Source: G020354785 sp964521285 (lineage in GTDB: Bacteria; Bacteroidota; Bacteroidia; Bacteroidales; UBA10428). Taken from it: a DNA stretch of 64,000 nucleotides. The notes under the pieces are model-generated. The model made no database searches, had not been told where the DNA came from, and saw only the letters and a program-made list of their open reading frames with translations. Shown in pieces: positions 32,901 through 41,243 of this stretch. Numbering within the stretch: the stretch's first letter is position 1; every line of letters starts with the position of its first letter. Both the position numbers and the translations under genes were made by a program. The stretch spans positions 1 to 64,000 of the forward strand of contig CAZFQS010000003.1 of NCBI GenBank assembly GCA_964521285.1, read 5' to 3'.

Positions 32901-33115
32901 AAATCATAGGTTTGACGGTTGGCGCTGATACCAATCAATATTCTTATCTTTTGCGTATTTTCCAGGGATTTATATATGGCATGGAAACCACTGGTATAGA
33001 AATAACCCACAAGGCAGTCAAAAAAAGAAGTGTCTTTTATCAATACTTCAAATCTGTCTCTTAAGGTATAGTTTTTATCGTTTGTTAAAAATGATAAATC
33101 AGTATTCATAAGCAT
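29906..33115 (-). CDS. PLD-nuclease / SNF2-type helicase fusion
   Basis: The 1069-residue protein starts with a phospholipase-D-like domain (H-A-K-L-Y-I-M near 145 followed by T-G-S-S-N-F-T, an H-x-K plus N motif), then an SF2 helicase core. Motif I is V-V-G-L-G-K-T-Y near 280, motif II I-I-D-E-A-H-R-F near 353, motif III V-T-A-T-P-Y-N-N, and motif VI Q-R-V-G-R-I-N-R near 762. The fusion would couple translocation on DNA to cleavage, as the R subunit of a restriction system does. It is the first gene of the operon. A second Met two codons in is an equal start candidate. Confidence 0.86.
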   Translation of the reverse strand: MLMNTDLSFLTNDKNYTLRDRFEVLIKDTSFFDCLVGYFYTSGFHAIYKSLENTQKIRILIGISANRQTYDLLVRANKPKQQVMEFSHAETKERVEELVEKELIDSEDRQEVEEGVIKFIEWIRSKKLEIKAYPSQNIHAKLYIMTFCEGDRDTGRVITGSSNFTQAGLIDNLEFNVELKNCNDYEFARQKFEELWKDAVDVSEKYIQTIQEKTWLSQNITPYQLYLKFLYEYFKDELGQTDEVFVKYLPPEFKKLEYQEQAVLNAKKILLEYGGVFISDVVGLGKTYISTMLAGQLDGRTLVIAPPVLLEKTNPGSWRNVFSDFRIPADFESLGKLDDLLYGGTDKYTNIIIDEAHRFRTETTVTYEKLAEICRGKRVILVTATPYNNAPKDILSLLKLFQPAKKSTIPNLPDLEGFFGRLGQKLKKLDRQKDYDKYISIVKENSREIRGKVLKYLMVRRTRTEIEKYFSNDIIRQGLKFPYVEKPAPLFYELNEKEDEIFSKTIELIAQKFRYARYMPMLYYQGRIDQLERQSQRNMGRFMKILLVKRLESSFFAFMNSVDRFLHSYEMFIREFDNGNVYVSKKHINKIFELLENDDDEAVQRLIDEGKAERYDSTEFNEVLRSDLQHDHDILLEVKKLWTHIDRDPKLLKFMRELTSTSVFKENHLIIFTESKETANYLYKNLHERFPGSVLCYTGDSGEATRDKVIENFDVRSRHPKDNHRILVSTEVLSEGVNLHRSNTVINYDIPWNPTRMMQRVGRINRVDTRHDTIYTFNFFPTAQSNDQIKLKEVAEAKINAFLTLLGGDAELLTEGEPIGSHELFNRLISKQTLEGEDEAAESDLKYLHTIKEIRDNDPDLFEKIKRLPKKARTAKYHIEQTDSLLTYFRRGKLQKFFLATDHAEATELDFISAAKLLESNPDEPKKKLQEQFYNMLDKNKNAFIIATTEEMPKPGSASRRESTAQILKILKVTINNTRQFTDDQELYLNKVLKRIEEGNIPKQTAKQTLKALNGLRNEIINPFKVLAVLQTHIPAKFLEEHYAEQNPAVFGKREVILSLYLIGGSNDQ

Positions 33116-33433
33116 CTTTATGTGTAATTCATAGCTAATGTTTACTATTCATGTATTTTCTCGATATAACCTCTAACTATATTATATTATATTATATTAT
33201 ATTATAGTATAATAATACTTGTTACCGTTTAACTTTAAATAAATACTAAATTATTAATCAAATTTAAAAATATTTTAAGTTTAAAAAGCTTACCAGATAT
33301 TAAATAATAATAAGAATAATTAAAATTAGAACATTGTGATGGTATTACATAAAAACCAGAGGGCAGGAAAAAATTAAGTAAATGCAAGTATAAAAATAAT
33401 TTTATAATCCTCAGCTCCTTATATCAGCAAACT
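33116..33433. other. AT-rich gap upstream of the helicase operon
   Basis: These 318 bases hold the pentamer repeat at 33179-33210 and otherwise very AT-rich sequence. No gene, tRNA or clear terminator is visible. The helicase promoter should be here, but I find no TAnnTTTG element on the minus strand. Confidence 0.5.
33179..33210. repeat. Pentanucleotide tandem repeat (ATTAT)n
   Basis: Five perfect ATTAT units at 33181-33205 are flanked by partial units on both sides. The repeat lies 64 to 95 bases upstream of the helicase ATG. A change by one unit shifts spacing by half a helical turn, so slippage could alter expression of the defence operon. Confidence 0.6.
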
Positions 33434-34318
33434 CTAATCCGCCACGGCACTTGCGGTAATCACTTCGCTATTCACTTTCTTTACAAGTCCCTGCAGCACA
33501 TTTCCCGGTCCGACCTCAGTAAATGAATCAGCCCCGCCGGCAATCATATTTTTCACTGATTGGGTCCATTTTACAGGTGAAGTCAGTTGTAACTTGAGGT
33601 TTTGTTTTATTTTTTCAGGATCTGTAGTAGGTAATCCAGTCACATTCTGGTAAACCGGACAAACAGTCTCATTAAAAGGAGTAATATCTATAGCTTTTTC
33701 CAGTTCAATTTTAGCCGGTTCCATGAATGGTGAATGAAATGCTCCTCCGACTTTTAATTTTATTGCCCCTTTTGCACCGGCCTCTGTAAGTTTTTTTATA
33801 GCCAGGTCAATGCCTTTTATTGAACCTGAAATAACTATTTGACCCGGACTATTGTAGTTTGCAGGAACGACAACTTCATTTGTTTCATAGCAGACTTTTT
33901 CAACAATTTCTTCTCCAAGACCTATAATAGCAGCCATTGTTGAAGGATTAATTTCGCATGCTTTCTGCATTGCCTGTGCACGTTTTGAGACCAGATTAAG
34001 CCCGTCTTCAAACGATAAGCCCCCTGCAGCTACTATTGCAGAAAATTCTCCTAAAGAATGACCCGCAACCATATCCGGTTTAAATTTATCACCCAGTACT
34101 TCCGCCAAAATCACTGAATGCAGGAAGATAGCCGGCTGAGTAACTTTAGTTTGTCTTATATCTTCATCTGTCCCTGAAAACATCAAATCTGTTATTCTAA
34201 ATCCCAGAATGACATTTGCTTTTTCAAACAGATCTCTTGCCTGGGCTGAATTATCATAGAGGTCTTTTCCCATTCCCACAAATTGTGCTCCCTGACCTGG
34301 GAAAATATATGCTTTCAT
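33434..34318 (-). CDS. fabD: Malonyl-CoA:ACP transacylase
   Basis: A 294-residue protein of normal FabD length. Start Y-I-F-P-G-Q-G-A-Q; nucleophile Ser88 in G-H-S-L-G-E-F-S; the Q-x-x-I-x-x-Q-P-A-I-F-type segment at 56-65; and active-site His195 in F-H-S-P-F-M. It loads malonyl groups onto acyl carrier protein for fatty acid synthesis. Other fab genes are not in the window; stand-alone fabD is usual in Bacteroidota. No strong ribosome-binding site is visible. Confidence 0.96.
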   Translation of the reverse strand: MKAYIFPGQGAQFVGMGKDLYDNSAQARDLFEKANVILGFRITDLMFSGTDEDIRQTKVTQPAIFLHSVILAEVLGDKFKPDMVAGHSLGEFSAIVAAGGLSFEDGLNLVSKRAQAMQKACEINPSTMAAIIGLGEEIVEKVCYETNEVVVPANYNSPGQIVISGSIKGIDLAIKKLTEAGAKGAIKLKVGGAFHSPFMEPAKIELEKAIDITPFNETVCPVYQNVTGLPTTDPEKIKQNLKLQLTSPVKWTQSVKNMIAGGADSFTEVGPGNVLQGLVKKVNSEVITASAVAD

Positions 34319-34371
34319 AAATCAGGTTTTAAAATTCCGGGCAAAGGTAAAAAAATTGAATTAAGGAACCA

Positions 34372-34424
34372 TAAATCTCCAAATCAATAATTCTCCAAAT
34401 CATTAAATCTCCAAATCATTAAAT
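34372..34424. repeat. Three tandem copies of a 16-17-bp unit
   Basis: The unit AATCTCCAAATCATTA occurs three times with small changes in the gap between fabD and folE, ending just before the folE stop. It is too short and too irregular for a CRISPR array. The trailing copy may be slippage product; no function is evident. Confidence 0.55.
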
Positions 34425-34430
34425 CTCTGA

Positions 34431-35069
34431 TTAATGCAGCTTCGCTCCTATCAAGTGTATAAACTCTTCCCTTGTTCTTTGTTCCTTAAGAAAACAGCCT
34501 GTAAACGCTGATGTTGTAGCTACTGAATTTTGTTTCTGAACGCCCCTCATTGCTATGCAAAGATGCAATGCTTCAATTACTACAGCCACTCCCAGTGGTT
34601 TTAATGTATTATGAATACAATCCCTTATCTGTACAGTAAGCCTTTCCTGCACCTGCAGCCGCCTGGAAAATGCATCAACAACCCGGGCTATCTTGCTCAG
34701 TCCGGTAATAAATCCATTAGGAATATAAGCAACATGAGCTTTCCCAAAAAAAGGAATCATATGATGTTCACATAATGAATAAATCTCAATATCTTTAACC
34801 AGAACCATCTGCCGGTAATCTTCCTTAAACATTGATGAAAGAATGATTTCCTGAGGATCGATATAATACCCGTGTGTAAGAAATTGTATGGATTTTGCGA
34901 CTCTTAAAGGGGTTTCTTGTAATCCCTCACGATTGGGGTCTTCTCCAATATTCTTTAAGATCTTATGGTATGATTTTGCCAGTTCTTCAGTGCGCTTTCC
35001 ATCAAATTTATCAATTCTTTCATAGCCATTTTCTGCTATTCCTTGAATATTTTTATTATTTTCATTCAT
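34431..35069 (-). CDS. folE: GTP cyclohydrolase I
   Basis: A 212-residue protein. Zinc ligands and catalytic residues are visible as Cys100, His102 and His103 in S-L-C-E-H-H-M-I-P-F-F-G-K, and Cys171 in L-C-I-A-M-R-G. The substrate-binding Q-E-R-L-T segment lies near 141. It makes dihydroneopterin triphosphate from GTP for folate or related pterins. The first 25 residues are a variable extension. It lies upstream of fabD on the same strand; the tandem repeat separates them. Confidence 0.96.
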   Translation of the reverse strand: MNENNKNIQGIAENGYERIDKFDGKRTEELAKSYHKILKNIGEDPNREGLQETPLRVAKSIQFLTHGYYIDPQEIILSSMFKEDYRQMVLVKDIEIYSLCEHHMIPFFGKAHVAYIPNGFITGLSKIARVVDAFSRRLQVQERLTVQIRDCIHNTLKPLGVAVVIEALHLCIAMRGVQKQNSVATTSAFTGCFLKEQRTREEFIHLIGAKLH

Positions 35070-35210
35070 TATTAATATTTTTTATTTTCACCGCTTATAT
35101 TACAATAATAATCGGGATAAATATATTTTTATATAATTTTATTGGTTGCTACCAAAACCTAAAGTTAATAACTTTTTAATTTTTGAAACTTTAAATAAAT
35201 ATTATCTAAA

Positions 35211-35900
35211 TTGAAAATACTAATTGTAGCTGCTTCAAACACTGAAACCAAACAGTTAAGTGACAAACTGGAATTTATCCAAAGCATCAATAATAATTAT
35301 CAATACTATAAATATGGAACATTAGGTATTGATATACTGGTAACAGGAGTTGGAAGCATATTTACAACTTATTATTTAACAAAAGCACTAAGCGCAAATA
35401 ATTATGATCTGGCAATAAACATTGGTATAGCCGGTAGTTTCGATTATTTTCTGGAGCAGGGATTTATAGTGAATGTCATACAGGATCAGTTTGCAGATCT
35501 TGGCGTTGAAGAGAATGATAATTTCTATACATTGAGCGAGAAAGAACTAATGAATGAAAACATTTATCCTTTTAGAAGAGAAATTTTAAAAAATCAGGGG
35601 ACTTACGATATTGACGAAGTTGATTCCTTAATCCCAGTTAAGTCTATAACTGTTAATACACTAATAGGTAGTCTGGAATCTGTTGAGAAGCTTAAAAATA
35701 AATTTAAGCCTGAAATTATGACTACCGAGGGTGCCGCTTTTTTTTATGTATGTTTAATGGAAAATATACCATTCCTTCAATTAAGGGCAATATCAAACTT
35801 TGTTGAAATACGTAAGATTGAAAACTGGAATATACCCCTTGCTTTAAAAAATCTGTCAGATTCAATTTTAACTATTTTTGAAGAATTAAGACTTGATTGA
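35211..35900 (+). CDS. mqnB: Futalosine hydrolase
   Basis: A 229-residue nucleoside-phosphorylase-fold protein with a TTG start (the leading text M-K-I-L-I-V-A-A-S is standard for the family; no ATG is in reach). Typical marks are G-V-G-S-I-F-T-T-Y near 46-54, N-I-G-I-A-G-S-F near 70, and E-G-A-A-F-F-Y-V-C near 177-185 followed by L-R-A-I-S-N-F-V-E. It removes hypoxanthine from futalosine in the alternative menaquinone pathway. Other mqn genes are not in the window. Related MTA/SAH nucleosidases are the main alternative, but the E-G-A-A-F-F-Y form favours MqnB. Confidence 0.82.
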   Translation: MKILIVAASNTETKQLSDKLEFIQSINNNYQYYKYGTLGIDILVTGVGSIFTTYYLTKALSANNYDLAINIGIAGSFDYFLEQGFIVNVIQDQFADLGVEENDNFYTLSEKELMNENIYPFRREILKNQGTYDIDEVDSLIPVKSITVNTLIGSLESVEKLKNKFKPEIMTTEGAAFFYVCLMENIPFLQLRAISNFVEIRKIENWNIPLALKNLSDSILTIFEELRLD

Positions 35901-36014
35901 TTCTGTTATATACATGTATCTTACAACGCTATTATCAAAATATTAATCATTACCTTAATATTTATGATATTTATTCTGGTTTGTAAAGTTATCCGAACAA
36001 AGCAAATTTAAATC

Positions 36015-36980
36015 ATGATAATAACAACAGGAGCAGCAGGATTCATCGGCAGTAACTTCGTTGGTAAGTTAAATAGTGAAGGTATAAAGGATATTGTTAT
36101 TGTAGATGATTTTTCAAGCAGCCTGAAAAACAGGAATATTGAGAGTAAGACATTTCTGAATAAAATAGACAGAAATTATTTTTTCGAATGGCTCGATAAA
36201 AACTGGCAACAAGTAGATTTTATTATACATATTGGTGCCAGAACTGATACAACGGAATCTGATAAAAGGGTTTTTGATAAACTAAATCTGGGATATTCGA
36301 AGCTGGTCTGGAATTGTTGCGTTAAATATAATATACCATTAATTTATGCATCATCAGCTGCAACATATGGACTGGGTGAAAATGGTTTTGATGATGACCA
36401 TGAGATAGTAGAAAGGCTAAAACCTTTAAACCTGTATGGTAAATCCAAGAATGAGTTTGACAAATGGGTACTAAAACAAAAAACTACACCTCCATATTGG
36501 GCCGGATTAAAATTTTTCAACGTTTACGGGCCCAATGAATATCATAAGGGCAGAATGGCTTCGGTAGTTTTTCACGCTTACAATCAAATAGTAAAAACTG
36601 GAAAAATAAAATTATTTCGCTCTCATAATACTGATTATAAAGATGGTGAGCAGAAAAGAGATTTCATTTATGTTAAGGACATAATTGATGTATTGTATTT
36701 TTTGATGAAGAACAAAAAAGGTCCCGGAATTTATAATGTAGGTACAGGTTTAGCACGGACATTTATGGATCTTGCCAAGAATATTTTTAATATAACAGGC
36801 AAGGAAAAGAATATAGAATTTATTGATACCCCGGCAGATATACGAGATAAGTATCAATATTTTACTGAGGCCAAAATGGACAAACTTAAATCAACAGGAT
36901 ATTCAAAAAAGTTTACATCTATTGAATCCGGAATTAAGGAATACATAAATGATTACCTTGCTGATATGAAGTATAACTGA
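36015..36980 (+). CDS. hldD: ADP-L-glycero-D-manno-heptose 6-epimerase
   Basis: A 321-residue extended short-chain dehydrogenase with the NAD(P)-binding T-G-A-A-G-F-I-G-S-N at 5-14, D-D-F-S-S near 31-35, catalytic Y-x3-K at Tyr141/Lys145, and the substrate loop F-F-N-V-Y-G-P-N-E-Y-H-K-G-R-M-A-S typical of HldD. It makes ADP-L-glycero-D-manno-heptose for the lipopolysaccharide inner core. It lies downstream of mqnB on the same strand, 114 bases away, probably with its own promoter. Confidence 0.93.
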   Translation: MIITTGAAGFIGSNFVGKLNSEGIKDIVIVDDFSSSLKNRNIESKTFLNKIDRNYFFEWLDKNWQQVDFIIHIGARTDTTESDKRVFDKLNLGYSKLVWNCCVKYNIPLIYASSAATYGLGENGFDDDHEIVERLKPLNLYGKSKNEFDKWVLKQKTTPPYWAGLKFFNVYGPNEYHKGRMASVVFHAYNQIVKTGKIKLFRSHNTDYKDGEQKRDFIYVKDIIDVLYFLMKNKKGPGIYNVGTGLARTFMDLAKNIFNITGKEKNIEFIDTPADIRDKYQYFTEAKMDKLKSTGYSKKFTSIESGIKEYINDYLADMKYN

Positions 36981-37064
36981 ATGAATGGAGTGGATTGGTG
37001 CTTGCATTTGTTTTTTCAAATAGATATTTCATATAACTCTCAATTGTTTAATTTCTTAAAAGGA

Positions 37065-37103
37065 GTAAGGTTAAGTAACTTTTTTAGTCCGATTTAACCT
37101 TAC
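37065..37103. terminator. Inverted repeat between hldD and the convergent DUF2807 gene
   Basis: GTAAGGTTAA (37065-37074) pairs perfectly with TTAACCTTAC (37094-37103), with a 19-base loop that includes TTTTTT. It lies between the ends of two convergent genes, where a two-way terminator would be expected. No T-run follows either arm, so this is a cautious call. Confidence 0.35.
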
Positions 37104-37196
37104 CCCGGTTCTCACTTTTCAATAAACTTATAAATCAACTGAAAATATTTTGAAGGCCAAGTACAGGAATAAGAAAATCAATGATACTTATATTGA

Positions 37197-37913
37197 TCAT
37201 TTTTTCCTTATAGTTCCCGCGCTTGATGTGCTCATATGTTTGATCCTGGGATCACCCTTATAAACAATATTACCCGCACTACTCGAGCTAAAACTGGCTT
37301 CTTCGGTTATAAATACGTTTGCATCTCCGGCACTTGAAACAGAAACATCCCCAACCTTAGCTTCCAGATCAAAAGCATTTAAATCTCCGGCGCTGCTTAA
37401 ATTTGCCTTAAGGTAATCGGTTTTGCCACTCAGATTAGCATCTCCTGAACTACTTATGTCAATGTAAATCTTCTGTGCTATAACATCAAGTTTTAAATCG
37501 CCGGAACTGCTTATTCCTATTTCCAATTCATCAGTATTCAGAGTATTTTCTCCCTTAATGTCACCTGCACTGGAAATCTTTATTTTGTTGAGATTTACAT
37601 ATTCTACATATACCTTCTTTGATGCTGCCTTGCCAATATTTTTAGCTGCATAAATTTTTAATACATTATCTTTTACTTCGGTTTTCACAACGTCCAATAA
37701 ATTCTCATCAGTGATTACTTTCACAAGTTCTTCATTACCCTGGGTAATATATACATCTACACCTGCAGAAACAGATATTCCATTAAAGCTTGGAACATCC
37801 CGTTCCTCTGTAACAACATCACCGTTACCTGAGATACTTTCGGGCATTTCCCAATAGCATCCGCTTGTTATAAAGAAAGGTAACAGAATTAAAGATAGTC
37901 TTAGAGTTTTCAT
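37197..37913 (-). CDS. DUF2807 (GIN domain) lipoprotein
   Basis: The 238-residue protein has a lipoprotein signal (F-F-I-T-S-G-C at Cys19), then the DUF2807 domain: F-N-G-I-S-V-S-A-G-V-D-V-Y-I-T-Q-G followed by a beta-helix of repeated I-S-S-S-G-D-L / S-S-A-G-D-A-N units. The family is very common in Bacteroidota and lies in the outer membrane or periplasm; its role is unknown (adhesin-like is often suggested). It is the last gene of a three-gene minus-strand group (39790 to 37197). Confidence 0.9.
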   Translation of the reverse strand: MKTLRLSLILLPFFITSGCYWEMPESISGNGDVVTEERDVPSFNGISVSAGVDVYITQGNEELVKVITDENLLDVVKTEVKDNVLKIYAAKNIGKAASKKVYVEYVNLNKIKISSAGDIKGENTLNTDELEIGISSSGDLKLDVIAQKIYIDISSSGDANLSGKTDYLKANLSSAGDLNAFDLEAKVGDVSVSSAGDANVFITEEASFSSSSAGNIVYKGDPRIKHMSTSSAGTIRKK

Positions 37914-37930
37914 GATTTTTTAGTTTAATA

Positions 37931-38824
37931 TTAAATAAATATGCCTTCCTTAAATCCTATTTTTACAAGGTCAATCTTTTTCGGATCGGCAATACCCAGA
38001 TGGTGCCTTGTGTCTGCCAGGTAGATGTGTTTGGCAGGGGGATTAAGAGGTTTATCCTCTCCGAAAAATTCTTTCCTTTTTGCCTGAATTATCTGAAGAC
38101 CTACCGAATCGGCTGCCACAGGATCTAAACTTACAATTAGTCCTTTGTATGGCCATATATAATTTTTATTAAAATGATGAGGTCCAACACCATGGAAGAG
38201 CGGGGTAAGCATAACAAGAATATTTAATCTTGTTTTTCCCTTAACAATTGGCAATTCATAAAGTTTCGCAAGATCAGCACATGAATCGGGATGATAGGAA
38301 GAGGGTATGTTAGTAAACATTATATTGTTTTTTATTAGACTGCCTACACCTGACCAGGCATGGGTTCTCATAGGCCTTACATTAATAAGCGCAGTTGATT
38401 TTTGAAATACAGGATCGCTCAAGACACCCCGGTCTCTGATACTTATATTTTTTTCACTGACACCTGCTTCCATAACTCTTTTCTTTATTGCATTTTCAAG
38501 AACAGCAGGAGTTGGTAAATAGCTCCAGACATTTGACTTTATACCAACAATGTCACCTGGTTTAACAATCTTCTTCCATGCAGCCTTAATATCTGATGCT
38601 CCGGTTAAATTTAAAACTGCCCTGTCAAACATTTTCTGCAATATTTCCGGTTTCGGATTACCTTCACTGTCCAGTACATTCTCATCCCTTATTAATACAA
38701 CCCTGGTTTTTGTCTCACCCTGACCGAATAAATTCAGAGGCGAGTTTAATAACAATGCACTCCCGATACCCGCTTTTGTAGCATCTTTTATTATTTGTCG
38801 CCGGGTTAATAATTTTTTTGTCAT
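37931..38824 (-). CDS. DUF362 family protein with Tat-like signal
   Basis: A 297-residue protein starting with T-R-R-Q-I-I-K-D-A-T-K-A-G-I-G-S-A, a twin-arginine-type signal. The rest matches DUF362: V-V-L-I-R, K-I-V-K-P-G-D-I-V-G-I-K-S-N near 90, N-V-R-P-M-R-T-H, and D-P-V-A-A-D-S-V-G near 235. The domain often accompanies Fe-S ferredoxin domains, but no C-x2-C-x2-C motif is present here. It is probably periplasmic; the function is unknown. It is 17 bases upstream of the DUF2807 gene. Confidence 0.82.
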   Translation of the reverse strand: MTKKLLTRRQIIKDATKAGIGSALLLNSPLNLFGQGETKTRVVLIRDENVLDSEGNPKPEILQKMFDRAVLNLTGASDIKAAWKKIVKPGDIVGIKSNVWSYLPTPAVLENAIKKRVMEAGVSEKNISIRDRGVLSDPVFQKSTALINVRPMRTHAWSGVGSLIKNNIMFTNIPSSYHPDSCADLAKLYELPIVKGKTRLNILVMLTPLFHGVGPHHFNKNYIWPYKGLIVSLDPVAADSVGLQIIQAKRKEFFGEDKPLNPPAKHIYLADTRHHLGIADPKKIDLVKIGFKEGIFI

Positions 38825-38842
38825 TTTATTTTAGTTAGTATT

Positions 38843-39790
38843 TTATTTATCAATATTGACTTTCTTATAATTTAACTCTAGATCTGACATAAGAAGGAAG
38901 ATGGATTCTTTTGTACTCCCGTTAAAAAGGCCGTAAAAAGTATTATCCATTAAATTTATTGACATCCATGTTTGATCTTCAAGCTGTGTTATTTCTTTAA
39001 ATTCACCTTCAGGAAAATAGTCTTCTCTAAAATTATTATAGGCTTTACCGGCAGTTTCGCTATTATTATATTGAATTATAAGCAAATAAATTCTGTTATC
39101 AGGCGGTCCGTATTTTGCAAGCACTGCATCTGTATTATCGTCTATTAACAGAAAATTTTCATCGGCAATAAAATAAAATGAATTTACCCAAATATAATGA
39201 TGAAAATATAATACACTTGACCTGTCCAGTCCGTTTACAGGCAGCAACTTTAATATATCAGGCTTTTCACCCTTCTCTTTAATTTCTTCAGTAATTATCT
39301 TTCCCAATTCATAAATCAGTTTCTTTGCCTCACCTGTTTCTTCTTTTGCCATTATAGAAACATAATATTTACTTTTCCAGAAAAATAAAGTACCTTCAAC
39401 ATATTGAGAGCCCTGGCCAAAGGTATAGTCTTCTTCATATCTTGTATTGGAAAATACCCCGTAGGCATTTTCAGATGTATTCATATCAAAAATCTCGACA
39501 ACTACTTCCGGTTGGCCAGTCTTTATATACTTTCTGCTTGCAGCAGATTTAAAACCATAAGATATATACAATTCAGCTCCCCCATCTATATAATCATATA
39601 AGCTTTCCTTATCATTGAAATATACTGTGCTCTCAGCAGTCCATTCACTCAGCGAATCAGGAAGTTTTTGATAAATGTTAGTTTTTGAATGTCGCATACT
39701 TAGAAGCATTAGAACAAAAAATAGATTAATTACTATTAATTGATCATATAAAAATTTCCGGCATTTATGATAATTCATATTCTTAAACAT
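38843..39790 (-). CDS. DUF6599-like envelope protein
   Basis: A 315-residue protein with one hydrophobic segment near 18-32 (L-I-V-I-N-L-F-F-V-L-M-L-L) that may be an uncleaved anchor or a signal. The motif Y-D-Y-I-D-G-G-A-E-L-Y-I-S-Y-G-F near 65-80 and the N-A-Y-G-V-F-S strand are characteristic of the DUF6599 group. The function is unknown. It is 18 bases upstream of the DUF362 gene, and the pair is likely co-transcribed. Confidence 0.72.
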   Translation of the reverse strand: MFKNMNYHKCRKFLYDQLIVINLFFVLMLLSMRHSKTNIYQKLPDSLSEWTAESTVYFNDKESLYDYIDGGAELYISYGFKSAASRKYIKTGQPEVVVEIFDMNTSENAYGVFSNTRYEEDYTFGQGSQYVEGTLFFWKSKYYVSIMAKEETGEAKKLIYELGKIITEEIKEKGEKPDILKLLPVNGLDRSSVLYFHHYIWVNSFYFIADENFLLIDDNTDAVLAKYGPPDNRIYLLIIQYNNSETAGKAYNNFREDYFPEGEFKEITQLEDQTWMSINLMDNTFYGLFNGSTKESIFLLMSDLELNYKKVNIDK

Positions 39791-39827
39791 TGAAACAAAT
39801 ATACTTAATTCTATTGTTAATTTTTTT

Positions 39828-41186
39828 TCAGAATTCCAGTGTAAAAATTGTCTCTTTTTCAGGGACAGACTTTACTCTTATTCTCCCGCTGTGTAATCTC
39901 ATGATTTCGCGTGACAGGCTGAGGCCTATACCTGAGCCTTTCCTTTTTGTGGTAAAAAAAGGTATGAATATCTTGTCTATATTCTCATCACTTATACCAT
40001 TTCCGTTATCTATTACCTGAATTATAGGACTCTTATCTGAAAAATAATAAGCCTTCAGGATTATCTTTCTGTCTTCAATAGAATCAAATGCCTGTATTGA
40101 ATTATTTATTAGATTTATCAGAATCTGCTCAATTAATTTTTTGTCTGCTATAATTGTTAATGAGGTTGGAATTACCTGAATTTCAAGTGCAATTTTATTT
40201 TTATGTAATTCCTTTGCCATAAGTAATTTTATACTCTCAAATAATTCATTAATTGAAAATTGTTTGAAAACAGGTTTTGGCAAAAGAGTAAGGCTCCTGA
40301 ATTTTTCTACAAAGTCAACCAGCCCGTCACTTCTTTCTTCTATAATACTTAATCCCTTTACAGAGTCATCTATTAACTCCTGCTCAATATTATTTACTGA
40401 TTTTGTTTTTTTATTATCACTATCAGTTAAAAAACCTTTAATAGTCTTTATAGTAGACGATATCGGACTAATTGAGTTCATGATTTCATGTGTAAGTATT
40501 CTGATTAATTTTTGCCATGATTCAAGTTCCTTTTCTTCCAGTTCATTTTTTATGTTTTGAAAAGAAATTAATTTAATTTTCCTTTCTTCCATTTTAAAAA
40601 CACTTGCTTTAACAGCAAGCTGAAGTAATTCATCCTCAGTTCTTATTTTAATAAGCTTTTGTTCACCTGGGTTCAGTTCTCTTAATAATACCGGTAATGA
40701 TTTGCTGATTTTTTCCAGTCTGCTTAATTTTTTTGCACCGGATATTTTAATAAGATTCCTGGTGGCACTGTTTAAAATATCAATATTATCATCATCGTCA
40801 AATGAGAGTAATCCAACACCAACATGATCAACTATATTCTGTAAATATTGATTTCTCGTGACACTCTCGATTTTCAACTTGCGTATTCTATTATTAATAT
40901 CATCAAAACTCTTGTATAAGTACCTGAAATTCTTATCAGGGGCCATCCGCTGGTATATTATTGAAGAATCATCATTTTGCACTGCAGCAAAAAAGCTTGT
41001 CAAATCTCTGTTTGTCTTGTTCAGTTTATAAATAATCAGATATACCTGCAATACAATAAGCAAAAAGATATTAATAAGAATTAAAATATCTTTTAAGGAG
41101 AAGTAAATAAATGAGAAAGCAAAACATGTGGCTGTAAGTAATATAACACGAATAATTATATTATTGTAAAGATTTTTGTAGATCAT
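39828..41186 (-). CDS. Sensor histidine kinase
   Basis: The 452-residue protein has two N-terminal membrane helices (about 11-55), a HAMP/PAS-like linker, the H-box L-T-H-E-I-M-N-S-I-S-P near 233, an N-box (L-I-N-L-I-N-N-S-I-Q-A-F), and D-N-G-N-G-I-S and G-S-G-I-G-L-S-L-S-R ATP motifs near the end. The type is NtrB/ZraS-like. It pairs with the sigma54 response regulator gene 57 bases upstream in the same direction. The periplasmic part is short, so it may sense within the membrane or the cytoplasm. Confidence 0.93.
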   Translation of the reverse strand: MIYKNLYNNIIIRVILLTATCFAFSFIYFSLKDILILINIFLLIVLQVYLIIYKLNKTNRDLTSFFAAVQNDDSSIIYQRMAPDKNFRYLYKSFDDINNRIRKLKIESVTRNQYLQNIVDHVGVGLLSFDDDDNIDILNSATRNLIKISGAKKLSRLEKISKSLPVLLRELNPGEQKLIKIRTEDELLQLAVKASVFKMEERKIKLISFQNIKNELEEKELESWQKLIRILTHEIMNSISPISSTIKTIKGFLTDSDNKKTKSVNNIEQELIDDSVKGLSIIEERSDGLVDFVEKFRSLTLLPKPVFKQFSINELFESIKLLMAKELHKNKIALEIQVIPTSLTIIADKKLIEQILINLINNSIQAFDSIEDRKIILKAYYFSDKSPIIQVIDNGNGISDENIDKIFIPFFTTKRKGSGIGLSLSREIMRLHSGRIRVKSVPEKETIFTLEF

Positions 41187-41243
41187 TGTTTTTAATTTTG
41201 AATGTTGAATTTTGATTTGTACTATTGATGATCATTCTAAATT

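Noticed and set aside
20574..33115. BREX or DISARM assignment
   Set aside because: No PglZ, BrxC, BrxL, DrmA-type or DUF1998 protein is encoded. A methylase plus helicase alone is not enough for either name.
34372..34424. Possible CRISPR array between fabD and folE
   Set aside because: The units are 16-17 bases, directly abutting with no spacers and with changes between copies. No cas genes are present in the window.
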